Origin: Zygnema cylindricum
Taxonomy: Eukaryota; Streptophyta; Zygnematophyceae; Zygnematales; Zygnemataceae
NCBI GenBank assembly: GCA_037447655.1
Contig: JBBHKE010003361.1
Span: 140,806-204,805, forward strand
Direction of reading: 5' to 3'
Length of the DNA: 64,000 nt
Part shown: positions 33,720 through 46,429 of the stretch, piece after piece
Layout of the letters: every line of letters begins with the position of its first letter
Position numbering within the stretch: position 1 is the stretch's first letter
The notes under the pieces: model-generated
What the model saw: only the letters and a program-made list of their open reading frames with translations
What the model was told of the DNA's origin: nothing
Database searches by the model: none
Translations under genes and position numbers: made by a program

Positions 33720-36700
33720 ATGCCACTGCTTACATGGCGGGCGGGTGCTGCGCTCGTGCTGATGATGTCAGCAACAGTCGCTTGCCAGGTACCGGATGTA
33801 GGGTCCAGAAAAGGGGGTGGAGAGAAAGGGAGGGAGAAAGGACGGAGAGATGCAGAGAGGATAGGTGGAGGGAGAGAACTGAGAGGAGGGAGAGAGGACG
33901 GAGGGAAGGAGCGGTTCTAAAATGAAGGTCAGGACGATGTTTATGGTTAGGTTAGGTTAAATTAGAGTCAGGATTAGGGTTAGGCGTTAGGGTTAGGTTT
34001 TAGGTTAATAAAAATTGTAGCTCTCGAATACGACTAGATTAAGAGATAGGGTAGGCCTTGAGGTAGGGAGAGAGCACAGTTAGGGTTTGTTTTAACAGTC
34101 GGGTAAAAAATAGGGTTTTTTAAAGTATATTTTAGGTTTTTTAAATCAGAAAAGTGTTTGGGTTATATCAGGATTTAGAATAAAAGCTAAATGTTTTCGT
34201 CCGAGCGAGCGATAGATACAGAGTTAAGGAAGGTTGGGTTAGGGTTAGGGTTAGGGTTAGGGTTAGGGTAGGGTTAGGGTCGGGTTTAGGAGTAGGATTA
34301 AGAGGAAAGCTAGAGCTAGGTTTAGGTTTAGGGTTAAGTATAGGGACAGGTTGATGGTTAGATTAATGCTTGGATGAAGGTTAGGCCTAGGATCGGGAAT
34401 AGGATTAGGGTTAGGGTGAAGGGGTAGGAGTGGTCTGAGAGTGAGCGGGGGAGAGTGAGGGAGAGGGACAGGGAGAGGGGAGGAAGAGGGAGAGGGGAGG
34501 AAGAGGGAGAGGGAGATGGAGAAGGAAAGGGAGAGGAAGCGAACGAGGGAGAAGAGGCAAAGGAACTTGGTTGTCAAATGGTTTTTTTTTGTTTTAAGAT
34601 GGTTTTTTTTTTGTTTTAAGATGGTTTTGTTTTTTTTCTAAGATGGTTTTTTTTTTTTTTTTCTGGCGGGAATCGGATAATAAGGAAAGGGAGAGGGTGA
34701 GAAAGAGGGAGAAGAGGAAAAGGATTTTTTTTTTAAATTGTTTGTTTTTTTGTTTTTTCTGGCGGGAATCAGATAATAAAGGGCTTACTTTTCGACCAAA
34801 GTAGCTATTATTATTTTCCTGAAAGCAATCATTATTTTAAAAGGCTGAAAGAAAATGCTGTTTCCAAAGATGACACGGCAGTCTTGGATTCCACATTTTT
34901 TTCTGGAGGGAATTTGCACAAATTCTGGAACCAAAAAAAATAATGGATTGGCCAATGGGAAGACGGCAGTTTCTCGAGTTTCAGACGCCAGTGAGGACAC
35001 GAAGGTAAAAAAAAAAAAAAAAACTCAAAATAATCTAAGTTTGAAACACTGGAAAAAGTTATTTTTTCGGATTGTTGTTATGATGAAGTTTTTTTTTTTT
35101 TTTTTATGCGACAATTTTACTCACAGGTGAAAATATGATAATAAACAATTTGTACATACATGATTAGCCACGGAAGGAGTCAGGGTTTTAATAAATGGGA
35201 AGCTTTTCACTTTAAAAAAAGTCAAAACTGTTTTTTACTGTGGTTTTATGAACAACAGAGAAATGATACGTTTTCTTAATACTTGGTCTTCAGTTACTCA
35301 CTTTTATCGGCAACCTTTTTGTTTAATTTTGTTGTTTTTCTTACTACAATAAAATTAATCACTTAAATTATAATCATGGTGTTTATGAACTTCACATAAT
35401 TCTTACTGCTAAGGAAAAATAATAACAATAATAATTGTAATTCTATTATTAATAGTAATTATAATAATAATTATGATGGCAATGTTCATTGACTTTATGT
35501 ATATACTTTTTATTCCAAAGGAATAATAAAGTAAATAATGACAATAATAATTGCAGGCATCAAAGAAGCTTTTGCTTTCGATGGATGTGAATTGTACAAA
35601 ATATGGTACAAATTTGTCCACTAGTGGCGCCAGCTGGAAGATTCGTACTTTCAGGGAACACGTGGCAAGTGGCTTCATTTTGTACAGGTTTTGTCCTTTT
35701 CCAAAAAAAAAAAACTCTTAAAAACATAAACATATATATTTTTTAAATGTGTGACTCTCTGCATTCATGTAAAATTTACCCAAATTAATTTTCAAGGAAT
35801 GACAGTTGGATATAGATTTTTTTTTTTACCCTTACTTCCACTGAGCACTTCTTTTATTGCTGCCCATTGAGAGGTTAAGGATATAAAAAAAAACCAAAAA
35901 GCATTTTCAATTAGCTCTTCTACTTTTTCTGTTTGCAAACTATGTTGCAAAATTTATTTAGGAAACTTGATAACATACTTTCTCTCTCCCTCCCTCTCTT
36001 CCCCATTTTGTACTCTCTTTTTCCACTCGTTCCTCCATCCCCTTTTCCTCTCACTGTCTCCTCTCCTTTCCCTCTTCTCCCCTCTCCCTCTCCTCTCTTC
36101 CGCTCTCCGCTCCTTCCCCTCTCCCCTCTTCCCCTCTCCCCTCTCCCCCTCTCTCCTCTTCTCCTCTCCTCCTCCCCCTCTCCTCTCTTCCCCTCTCCTC
36201 TCTTCCCCTCTCCTCTCCTTCCCCTCTCCCTCTCCCTCCACCCTCCAGCTCCTACCGCCTGAACTCCACCCTCTTTGCGGTGGTGGGCCTCCAGCGGCGA
36301 ATCAGAGACCGCCATGTTGCAGGCATGGCCGGCCAGGACCCCGAGTTTCTGAGGGGGAGGTTTAGGTATCCGGGGGGGGGAGGGAGAGAGGGGAGAGAGG
36401 GGAGAGAGGGGAGAGAGGTGGAGAGAGGGGGAGGAGAGGGAGAGGGAGAGGAAGAGGGAGACGGAGAGGGAGAGAAAGGGGACTCTCGCTGTTATTGGCG
36501 GGATGCGACGGGGAAAAGCGTGGAGGGGAAGATGTTTTTTTTTTATTCGTGGGAGCATCACGACCAGCCGGTACGGAAAATTTTTAGGTCAGGTGGATAA
36601 CTTTTTTGAAAAAACCTGAAAATGGGATGGAGAGAAGGGGAGAGAGAGAGGTGTGGAAGGGGTTGGATGGGGGAGGAGGGGGGGGAGACGGGAGAAGGGG

Positions 36701-38163
36701 GGGAAAGGAGGAAGGAATTGCTCTGTAAAATACACAGACTTTTCTCTCTCTCTACGCCTCTCTCCTCTTCCTCTACATCTCTTACTCCCTATTCCCCTCT
36801 CCCTCTTCCTCCCCATTCCCCTCTTTTTCGCCCTCTTCCCTCCTCTCCCCCCTTCTTCCCTCCGCCTCCCTCATATTTATTTTGTGTTAATATTGTGTAA
36901 AAGTGTCTTAGTTTTTGAGTGCGGATGGATCTTTTGTTTCTTTTTTTGTTATCCATTTTTATTTTTTGCTCTTTTGTTGATTTTTGTGTATAGTTTTTTT
37001 TTTCTCGTTTGTTTTTTTATTTAACTCGACAGATTTCAATTGTAATTTTTAAAACCTAGAACAAATGTAGTACTGTACTAATATTTTTTTGTACTGTGCC
37101 TACAACAAGTTAGCACTTGGCCGGTTCGGTTTGGTTCAGTCCGGTTTGGATTTGTTCGGTTTGAATCGGGTCGGTTCTGTTCAGTTTGGTCCAGATCCGT
37201 TATGTACGGTGTGGTTCGGTTTGGTTCTTTTGGGTTCGGTTTCGTTCTGTTCTGTTCCGTCTGTCCGATTCTGTTTCTTTCGACACGGTCCGGTTTGTTT
37301 CCGTTCAGTCCGGTCCGGTTTGTTTCCGTTCAGTCCGGTCCGGTCCGGTGCCGTTCTTTTCCATTTGGGTCTGTCCGGTTTCCGATCAGATCGGACCAGT
37401 CCGGTTTAGTCTGTTCGGTTCGATTCTGTTTCATTCCGTTCCGTTCTGTTCAGTTTGGTTCCAATCGTTTCTGTTCGGTTTACTTTCCCTGTGACTCAAA
37501 ACGAACTATTTTGGTTTTAAAGCAGCATTGAAATCTGCAAAATGAAGTTGAGGGGTGGAGGGGGCGGAACCGAGCCAAAACTGGTGGGCGTAAGAACAGG
37601 CACACCTCACCCGATTTCCCCGGGCCATCCTCCCACGCTCACCCTTCTTAACTCTCACCCTCTCCACCCCCCCGGCACCGTGGGGTACACTCCCAATTAC
37701 CTGTACCTTTCTATACTTCTTGTACTGACTGAACAACCGTATGACAGCGAAATCCATCTCCCACTGCCTCTCCTCCCTCTCCCTATCAATCTCCCTCTCC
37801 CTGTTATCTTCTACCTCTCCGTCTACCTCTCCCTTCTCTCTCTCCGTCTTCCTCGCCCTCTCCCTCTCCCTCTCCCTCTTTCTCCGCTCTGAATCCATCT
37901 CTCTCTCCCCCTTCGCCGCCTCCTTTTTTAGGTTGAAACTCTGGTGGTACACTGCCTTCTAGAGGAGCCCACAAGTGAGTGTGGGGGGGGGTACCTGGAG
38001 GGAGAGATGGGAGGAGAGAGAGTCTCTCTCTTTCATGAACAAGTACAAGAGGTAAGAGTGTAGAAAATTCTTGGGGACCCCTTTCTCCTATTCCTCCCAT
38101 CTCTTGGTCCCTTTTTTTGCCCTTTCTGATGCAAAACACCCAAATGACAAAGCTCTCTCTTTT

Positions 38164-38235
<72 letters not shown>

Positions 38236-39693
38236 TTNNNNNNNNNNCGCCCTGTCCCCCTCTCCCCCCTCTCTCCCTCTCCTCCTCCCACTCAGACACT
38301 CGCTCTCCAGGATTGCCTTTACCGAAGTCGATATTCCGCAAAATGGATCCTCGTCGCCGATTTTGACGAGTATTTAGAATCAGTACCTCCCAAAAGCCTT
38401 CCTTTCCTTTTGTCCAAATACGAAATGAAATCGTGGCTTTCTTTTGGAGGCATTTGGTGGGTCGTAAATTTATGTGACGAGGACAGAAATGAGGAAATTT
38501 TGTCCGATGAAGAAAAACTAAATATTGAAAAACGAAGTATGGAAAAGTTGAATATGGAAAAATATGTATTCGATGTCGAGAGGATGGTGTACCACAAAGA
38601 CGGTTTCTTTTGTTCTCGAAACGAGAGTTTACGAAAAAGTATTTATAGTAGCGGGAGTAGAGGTAGTAGAGGAGTGTGTGTTTCGGGAAAAGACGATTGG
38701 CCGGGAAAAGTTTGTAAAAGACTTTTCGGAGAGTTATGTGACAAACATTTTGGTCGTCGAAAGTATTTTGCGAATCCTCGAAAGGTGAGACAGACTTCAT
38801 TTGTAAACTCTTTCCCCTTTTTTGTATCCTAGGAAATAAAATTGTTGGTTGCCGTATTTTGTGTATACTACACCAAATAAGGTTTTACCGGTTTTGTAAC
38901 AATTGAATAGAGTCGACAATATTGATGATTAGGCAAAAAATGGACTCTTTTTTTCCATTAAAAAGTGATGTAGTGTAACTTATATAGTGTGGGAGTAGAT
39001 ATTACTCTCGAATTTGAATGAATCTTTTTAAAGAATGATATTGGTAAGAGTTTGTGCTGATATGATTATTAATGATATTTTGTTGCTGTTGATTTTTATT
39101 TATTTTTTTCAAATTCAAAGGCGTTCCGACATATGAGTTTCTAGTCTTTTGATGATTTTGAAGGTCTAAGTTTTGAGATAATTTTCTTAAGGCCGTTTTT
39201 TTTTTTTTTGTCCGTTTGTGTTATTTGTGAAGTGGCAAGTTTTAGTTTTCGTGACGATTTTGAATGTTGAAATTTTGAGAAACCTGTCTGATGGCCGTCT
39301 TTTTTTTTTCATCAGTCTGTTTTTGTGACGTGACAACTTTTAGTGTATGAGAGATTTTGAATGTTACGGTTGTGAGAAAACTGTCTGAAGAATGTCTTTT
39401 TTTGTCGGTTTGTTTTTGTGACGTGACAGGTTGATTTACTCGCAGTTCACGAGGTTCTCGAGCCATCGGCCAATGGGATTGCATTAAATGCTCGAACACA
39501 ATTTCGATTAAATCACTATCGGTTTCTTGCGGCCGAAAAACTCGAGCCTTTTTTTTGTAATGAAACCATAGAAAACAAGGAGGCGGAGGGATGGCGAAGG
39601 GACGTGACGATTGCGAAGAGAGTGGAGATTGCGCGAAAATGTGGAGTATTTGGTATGGAGAGTGGGAGTAGTAGATTAATACAGTGTAGATAA
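33720..39693 (+). CDS. GT92-family (DUF23-like) glycosyltransferase, multi-exon, incomplete because of an assembly gap
   Basis: Likely exons: 33720-33788, 34852-35004, 35557-35687, 36249-about 36355, about 36484-36570, 37932-37974, 38311-38784, 39430-39693 (stop TAA). Exon 1 encodes a short hydrophobic signal anchor (GAALVLMMSATVAC), fitting a type II Golgi membrane enzyme. Exons 3-4 join to FILYSSYRLNSTLFAVVGLQ, typical of the family N-terminal region, and exon 6 gives VETLVVHCLLEEP. Exon 7 has KWILVADFDEYLE, the acidic metal-binding motif, and exon 8 has AVHEVLEPS and HYRF. GT92 enzymes transfer galactose or related sugars to glycans or cell-wall polymers. The segment between exons 6 and 7 that should hold the KNE/EW-type donor site is missing, and exon phases do not match there. 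Exons 2, 4 and 5 have uncertain edges. The last two exons are firm. Confidence 0.75.
33938..34400. repeat. Telomere-like TTAGGG repeats in GT92 intron 1
   Basis: Scattered GGTTAGG/TTAGGG variants from 33938 culminate in five or six consecutive TTAGGG units at about 34236-34285, then degrade again. Confidence 0.9.
34437..34780. repeat. Purine-rich and poly-T tracts with repeated TTTCTGGCGGGAATC
   Basis: GGGAGAGGGAG units are followed by AAGATGG plus poly-T units. TTTTCTGGCGGGAATC occurs twice (34660s, 34755s) and resembles TTTTCTGGAGGGAATT inside proposed exon 2 (34899). Confidence 0.8.
35985..36485. repeat. CT-rich then GA-rich simple repeats flanking GT92 exon 4
   Basis: CCCTCTCC-type pyrimidine repeats (35985-36240) precede exon 4, and GGGAGAGAGGGG purine repeats (36366-36480) follow it. 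The two tracts are complementary enough to fold back around the exon. Confidence 0.88.
37119..37480. repeat. GGTTC/GGTTT pentamer-like minisatellite in a GT92 intron
   Basis: About 360 bases of variants such as CGGTTCGGTTTGGTTC and CAGTCCGGTCCGG. The long Phe/Ser/Val frames in it are repeat artefacts. Confidence 0.92.
38150..38247. repeat. (CT)n microsatellite ending in an assembly gap
   Basis: A (TC)n run of about 35 units ends at ten N residues (38238-38247). The gap lies between GT92 exons 6 and 7. Confidence 0.96.
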
Positions 39694-42600
39694 GAATTTT
39701 TCTTTGCCTTTTTGGGTTTTTGAGAGGAGAGTAAAGAGGTTTTGAAGGTGAGGATTTCAGGGGGAAATCAAAACGGTATAGAAAGAAGAAGGAAGAAAGA
39801 AAGGAAGAGGACGAAAGAAGAAGAAGGACGAAAGAAGAAGAGTGACGAAGAGGATATTGTTCGGTGCTAGTTTTTCTGGCCCTGGAACACAAAATAGTGT
39901 TGATTAACACTAATTATTTTTCCTTTCTTATCGGCGATTTGGTCAACGGGTATAAATCGTTCACTTCATATTTCGTATATTTCATAGTGATGGTACATTG
40001 CCCATCCGCTGTAATTATTGTTCATAACATTAATTCGGCCTGGACCCTTTTTGGCAAAATATTGTAATTCAGTAAGCTTTAGTAATAATGCACACTTATT
40101 AGGATAGTAAATTTTAAACTCGCCATGGCGTCAAAAACTGTATTGGTGTTTTTTATGGCGGTTACTAAAATTCACTCTCCAACTATCTCGGACAATACCC
40201 AGGATATGTTTTTTGGGTAGTGAGACAAAGACATTTTATGGACAAGTTTCTAAAACGTACAAATAGGCACAATTGCGACAGTTGTTGAATTTGCGCGAGA
40301 ATTTCAACAGTAGTGAATTGAGGATGAGGGAGCTTTAACCGTTTGAGATTCAGCCTCTGGTAGTAAATCTCAATAATTAACAGAGTGAGTCGTTATCAGT
40401 ATCAATGACAAACTATATTAGTGTCCCTAAAGTGTACCTCTCAAACCTACAACAACATCAATGCCAAAAAATGTTTTTTCCTTGATGTTGATTTGTTAAA
40501 CGGTTGAGAATGGGCCACACCCTTCGCAACTGAAATAAGATGAAGTGCACTAATAAAAACATACAAGACACCCATACAAGACCAAACCACCCATTCCTAT
40601 TAGAGGTAACCAGTCTTGATTTTCGAGACTGATATTTTAGCCCAGAGTCATAAATTAGTGTTAACAACGCCATAATCAAGAGGCCGATAATGTGCCACCT
40701 CACATAGTGTGGTTAAACCTAATGAAGAACTACTGCCAGTCATCAATAGTGAAGGGCGGTGTACTTGACGGGAGTCGAGAAACCGTTTCCCTGTTCGCTA
40801 TTAATTGAACCTATTCAAAAAAAGAATCAGAACCAGAAAGCAAGTGTCTTTAACGGTCTAAAGTTACATATCGATCAATATTTTATTCGACTTCCACAGT
40901 AATTCGTGCAACCCATACCGTTCATAAACTACAAATAGACAGGCCTTTTCCAACGAATCCACACCCTTTTGCAAAATAATTCAATGGGGAAGCCAAATGA
41001 ACAGAGTAGTTAGACAAACCAAGTTCGAAACTTAATAAAAACCATGAAACAAATATTGATCCCATACCGAACAACATGTCACAACAACAATTTAAAACTT
41101 ACTTTTTGTCGCACGTTATTTTTTGTACCTGCTTGTGGCATCGCTGTCGTTGTTTCACTATTTGTCGAGCAATGATACTTTAATTTAAAACACATCATTG
41201 ATGTGTTTTACGATAAAGTTTGAAGATGACGTTTCTTGACGTGGCCGAGGGTCCAAAAACACAAGACGACAACATGTAGTACATTCTAAGTTTGACGATG
41301 TCGCAAATTGTACATCTACTTTTTCAGTTTCTTCGTACGGTCGTAACTTAAACGGTACGGCGCTAAGTTTTTGAGGAAAACAACAGAAAAAACCATTACT
41401 TTGGCACATTGGGACATGGCCTTAGTGCGAATGGGCGGTATACTGGTATATAGTACTAAGGAACTACCTTTTTTGGGGTACAATGTCTTTTTTTCCGTTG
41501 TTGTTTTGCGACAAAAGCATTCTAACCAACCTAGTGTAAAACGATTTTTTTACTGAAAAGTATACAAACGTGTATATCGGACAAATGTAACTCTTTGAGG
41601 GCTGTAGTTCTATCCATTGTTGCATGTTCCCGTCATTCCGTACCAGTTGCCACATGACCATATCGTCGAATGCTTGTGGATGCCATTTCAGAAAACCGAA
41701 GTTCTCTCTCTCTCTCTCCCTCTCCCATTACCGCGTCGGCAATAATGGTACTTAATGAAAGATCTCTAAAACTGATTACTTTTGACTATTTTTGGGTGTA
41801 CTTTGACTGCAAGTAAATTGAGAAAAGATGAAAAAACAAAATCAGGAAACCACGGCGGAAAGGTTTAGAATTAGTGACGTCGACGCTATCACAAGTGAGC
41901 ATGGCGTCAAAATGTCACAAACCCTAGACATCTACAATGTCACAAGAAACTAGATATCTACAACCGTTGCAATTTTATAAACGTCATCAATTGTCGCGAG
42001 TTTTGTAGTCGTCTACAACCATCACAAATTACACCAACGTCTACATCCGTCACAATTTAAAGTAACGATTTTGTTGCCGAACTCCGAAACACTCTGAAAA
42101 GTACAGTACTACAAAGAATCTTCGCTAAAAAACAAAGTAACAAGACTAAGTTTGGGTTAAAAGTAACAAGACTAAGTTTGGGTTACATGGGAACATGCCC
42201 TAAGACATTCACACTCGAAATAGTGTTTATGCAACTCACTGTACACGCTACCAACTCGAGACATAATTTAGCGTTAAGTGCCAAATTTACTGTCAATGTT
42301 TCCTATCATTTCTACTGTTGTGTATTGAGAAAAAAACTTGTCGCGATAAGACTGATAACGGAAATTATTAGTTATAGAACAGTGAGGAGTCCCGATATAC
42401 CGCTCAGCAACCAACAAATATTATCGCCTAAAGTTATCGGTTGGGAGGGGTGGTCTGTACGAAAAGGTACAAAATTATGGTTTGAAAACGAAATTAGTAC
42501 GTAGATATCGAGATGTGTGGGGGCGCTTTTGGAAAATTTTGCACAATCCATTCCGTACTACATTACGGAGTTATCGTCGATAATTATCGGCCCGATGATT

Positions 42601-43019
42601 ATAGGTAATTCATCGTGATATATCAGAATTTCATCGCGATAACTCCGCTACCGATATAACGGAACAATGTATCGATTATCGGTAGGTCAAAAAAAGGTGC
42701 ATATCGGTTTTTGGCAAATGGATAACAATAGTTGAGCGCTTGTGCCAGGTTTTCTTCAACGCTATGTCACAAAAATATTTGACTTCCCATAGTTGTGACA
42801 AAATCACGTAGTGTCTACGAAAGTGACAACTTTTGTTTTCGGATATTTGGTACACCCAGAAAGAGGATCGTCACTAAAGAACAAAGTTTGATCGCATCAA
42901 TAAGTAACGAATACATAAGCATATGCCCTAACTTTCGACACTAGATTTTTAGTTTACCATGCCTAAAACTTTTCAGCATCTCCCGAGTCGACACTTAGGC
43001 ATACACACGCGGCTGCGTC
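39694..43019. other. Gene-free DNA with decayed MITE-4 and MITE-3 copies
   Basis: A GA-rich tract (39775-39850) follows the GT92 stop. MITE-4 pieces occur at about 41165-41426 (right end ACATTGGGACATGGCC) and 42183-42203 (ACATGGGAACATGCCC). A decayed MITE-3 copy with CGATAT-type palindromes lies at about 42330-42720. I find no gene in 39850-41160. Confidence 0.55.
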
Positions 43020-43802
43020 TAAGGGTGCGTCTCTATGTACTTCAAACTTAGAGATTTTTTTTTGTTTTTTAGCGCAGATCCGGCGGACCCGGATTCTGGG
43101 TGTCCCTATGTGTACCGAACGAAATTGTCACTTAAGGGCGTGACGATTGTATACGTCGACAATGCCAGTGACGGCTGTCAACGTCTACAATCTGTGATGA
43201 CGCACGTTATTTTCGTAACTGCTTGTGACGTCGCGTGACTTTTCGTGACATTGTAGACCTACCGCCCTCTAGCCTATGCCGTTTCACTGTTGAAGAAGAT
43301 GCGTTTGCCTTTGCGTCTATTGTCGGCTCGACGTGAAATGGCATCGGAACCTTGAGACCCCTGCAAAAAAAAAATCGGTACCGGATGGAAACGGACAAAA
43401 CAAAACAAATTGTGTACTTCTCTTTGTCGTATTAAACAAAAACGGACAAAACATAGCGAATCGTGTACACTTCCACGTCGCTTGAAATCGTTTGAAAATT
43501 TTCAAAAAATACGGCACGCGCGAATATATGTTCCTATTTGTTTATATAAAATCCCTAATTTTAAAACACATCGCGCATGTGTTTTAAACATAAGGTTGAA
43601 GATGACGTTTCTTGTCGTCGAAGTGGGTCGAAAAACACAAGACGACAACATGTAGTACATCTTAAATTCGATGATGACGCAAAGCGTACTTCTCTTTCTC
43701 TCTATTTTTTTGTACGGTTGAAACTTACATGGTACGGCTCTAAGTTTTACAGGAAAACGACAGAAAAAAACCCTTACTTAAGCACACAGAGACGCACCCT
43801 AA
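43020..43802. mobile_element. MITE-4 copy with clean terminal inverted repeats
   Basis: The left end AGGGTGCGTCTCTATGT and right end (complement of TTAGGGTGCGTCTCTGTGT) are inverted repeats. The 783-bp interior is the reverse complement of blocks in 3541-4160, including the cores CATCTTCAAACTT and GGTTCCGATGCCATTTC. No ORF is shared between the copies. Confidence 0.82.
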
Positions 43803-44668
43803 TTCGTTGGGAAGTCTATCCTCGCCGTTACCACCAAAACGTAGAGCTTCCGTTTCAAAGGCGAAAGACCCCGACCTTCCTTTACATGGACCTTATGAGG
43901 GATTTCCATGCTTCACGGCCTGTTAGGGTTTGGATGGACCCATCCAACAACTTTACTGGTTGTACTATTTAGGAGGCGGTGCAATCTGTTGGTGTCCGTA
44001 AAACAAGCTTTTCGCATACGTGGCACTTTATGCATTGAGAATCGCCAAAGATTTTACAAGCCGCTCAGTTTAAAAGTAAAATATGTACTTCCATACAATA
44101 TCCATTGTACGAATTATGACGTTCTATGCCATTGTACCATTGAAGCCTTTTCTTATTCGCGGACGCTCTGTTAAGTGTTAACAACTGCTTTTTCAACCTT
44201 ATCCTTTCGAAACGAAAACTTGAAGCGCGTAAATCACAACGATGAAGGGAAGACAAAAGGAACGTGACAGGACATCCTCCGTCAAAGTACAGTACTGTAC
44301 AGTACTTTCTCTTGAAACTTTGGCGGATTGGCGTCCACTTCTTTAGAAAGCACGTGGCGTTTGGGACACGTTAATATTTAGGCGATACTGTACTGTACAC
44401 CGCCAATCGTTATTAGCGTTTAGAAATTATTAGTGTTTAGAAATTATTAGTGTTACAAATTAATTAGCTTTATTTGAGTTTTTCAAGATTTTGAAAAAAA
44501 AAGTTTACTCTAAGGGTGACGTTCCATCAGACGAAAAGTGGGGTAATTTACGAAAATCCGCGACTATCCGTACCAATTCGTACCGCTTATTTTGTTTTTA
44601 TACGAAAAACAACATTACAGAGAATCTTGCCAATGCTTTGCGAAAGGTCTGGGAGGTAATAGTGACCG
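43803..44668. other. Unassigned DNA with a MITE-2 end
   Basis: A single MITE-2 end (TACACCGCCAATCG at 44396) lacks a visible partner. No gene seen. Confidence 0.4.
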
Positions 44669-46111
44669 TGTCGAGCGTGCCTGATGAACCTGAGGGAAGG
44701 GCCCAAAGCACGGCGTCTTCGGCATTGGAGTGCTGCAAATAAACCCCGAATGCGAATGCTTCCCATAATAATAATCATGCCCACTGCTACCCCCATCCCT
44801 CCCATAGACATGCATGCACAAATAGGAAGGGAAGAAGGACCGAGACTGGGAATGAAGGAATGGGAAGGCGAAAAGATCTCCCCTCCCCCTTTCTTTCCCC
44901 ATCGAACTGGGGAAACGGGGTTGGGTTTTTGGTTTATCGGGCCACTGGAAGTCTATAGCATTTGTTCCCTCAAAACCCACTGTTTCGATACAAGGAAGTT
45001 GAAGTTTTACTCCGGGAGGTTCACGCCAAAGCAAAAGAAACTACAAGCGAATACACAAATGCACTACCACGTTGACATATAGAAATAAATAGGAATGGCT
45101 GTTTCAGATTTAACAATATCACCTCGACCACAGAAATAAAATATAAGATGGAAGATATAAAGATGGCCCAGCAAGCTTAACATACCCCGGCAATTTTACG
45201 ATGACAATGAGAAAAGGCGATCTCTCTCCCAATGGTTGTGTAAATAGGTATGATACTCCTTCAACCCTCGGTGTCCGCAGCTCAGAACCGACTAGACTCT
45301 TCTCAGTTTCAAGCAGCGAAAAATCCAAAATTCACCCAAAGGGAAGATAATGCCAATTACCAGCCCGAACTATGATTCCCACAATGGACAGATCCAAAAC
45401 AAAGATGGCAATAGAGTCAAAACAAAACAATGATTATTCCAAAAGAAGGTTTGTTGGATTTTCTGAGGGTTTTCACACGAGACAGTAACGAAAAGCAACC
45501 TGTCTCCTTCGACCCTAAGTGCCTTATGCATCAAAGTTTGTCATCTTGCAAGTCTGAATGTCAAAGCTACGCTATAAACCAATGAGCGGCAAGAAAGTGT
45601 AATTGAACCGACACAAGACAAATTAATTCGTACTACACTCGGGGCAAAAAGTTCTGCTCCGGACTGCGGCTACATCCGCAGCCGGAAGTATTTATTCGGT
45701 CCTCAATTATAAGAAAAATCCTGAAAATGACACTAACTTGCCAGACTTTGACCTAACGTAATAAATGGACGAAAAGTCATCTGAGACTGAACTAAATTTA
45801 TACTGACGGCTACCAGCATAATCTAAATGAAAATCCGAAAAGTTACGTGGCATTCCACAATGTACCCCCGAAAGGGGCTGGTGGCAAATGGTTCCATGTA
45901 ACGGAATTGCAATCTTTGAGACGGTAGAACTTTGTCCTCCGGCATCCGTTTGGTGCCAAATAAAGTGCGTTCCGCTCACTTTAGGAAATACAAGGATCTC
46001 GTCCGGCTTGGTGCACTCACTCCTCCGTACTCTGAAGACCGTACAGAGTAAAAAAGGCCCGGAAATCCTTGGTGATATAAAGGTATGCCTAAAAAGCACT
46101 TGAGCTTGACA
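44669..46111 (-). repeat. LTR blocks A and B of the methyltransferase element (left end)
   Basis: A (44669-44943) recurs as A' at 46114-46389. B (44944-46111) recurs as B' at 56757-57926. At 46104-46121 the B/A' junction reads GCTTGACA-GC-TGTCGAGC, a near-perfect palindrome. The same half sites end the whole element at 44669 and 57926. Confidence 0.85.
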
Positions 46112-46429
46112 GCTGTCGAGCCTGCCTGATGAGTGTGAGGGAAGGGCCCAAAGCACGGCGTCGTCGGCATTGGAGTCCTGCAAATAAACCCCGAATGCGA
46201 ATGCTTCCTATAATAATGATCATGCCCATTGCTGCCCCCATCCCTCCCATAGACATGCATGCAGAAATAGGAGGGGAAGAAGGACCGGGACTAGGAATGA
46301 AGGAATGAGAAGGCGAAAAGATCTCCCCTCCCCCTTCCTTTCCCCATCGAACCGGGGAAAGGGGGTTGGGTTTTTTGTTTTATCGGGTCGGTGCTCCATT
46401 TCCCCCCCTCTTAGTCAACTATGACTAAG

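Noticed and set aside
35920-36561. 213-residue minus-strand Arg/Gly/Glu-rich frame
   Set aside because: It runs through GA/CT simple repeats and lies antisense to GT92 exons that fit the family.
37089-37531. Overlapping Phe/Ser/Val-rich plus-strand frames
   Set aside because: They are the pentamer-like GGTTC minisatellite in three frames.
44669-46389. A and A' as a target-site duplication of an inserted B block
   Set aside because: At about 275 bp they are far too long for any known target duplication; they behave as LTR parts.
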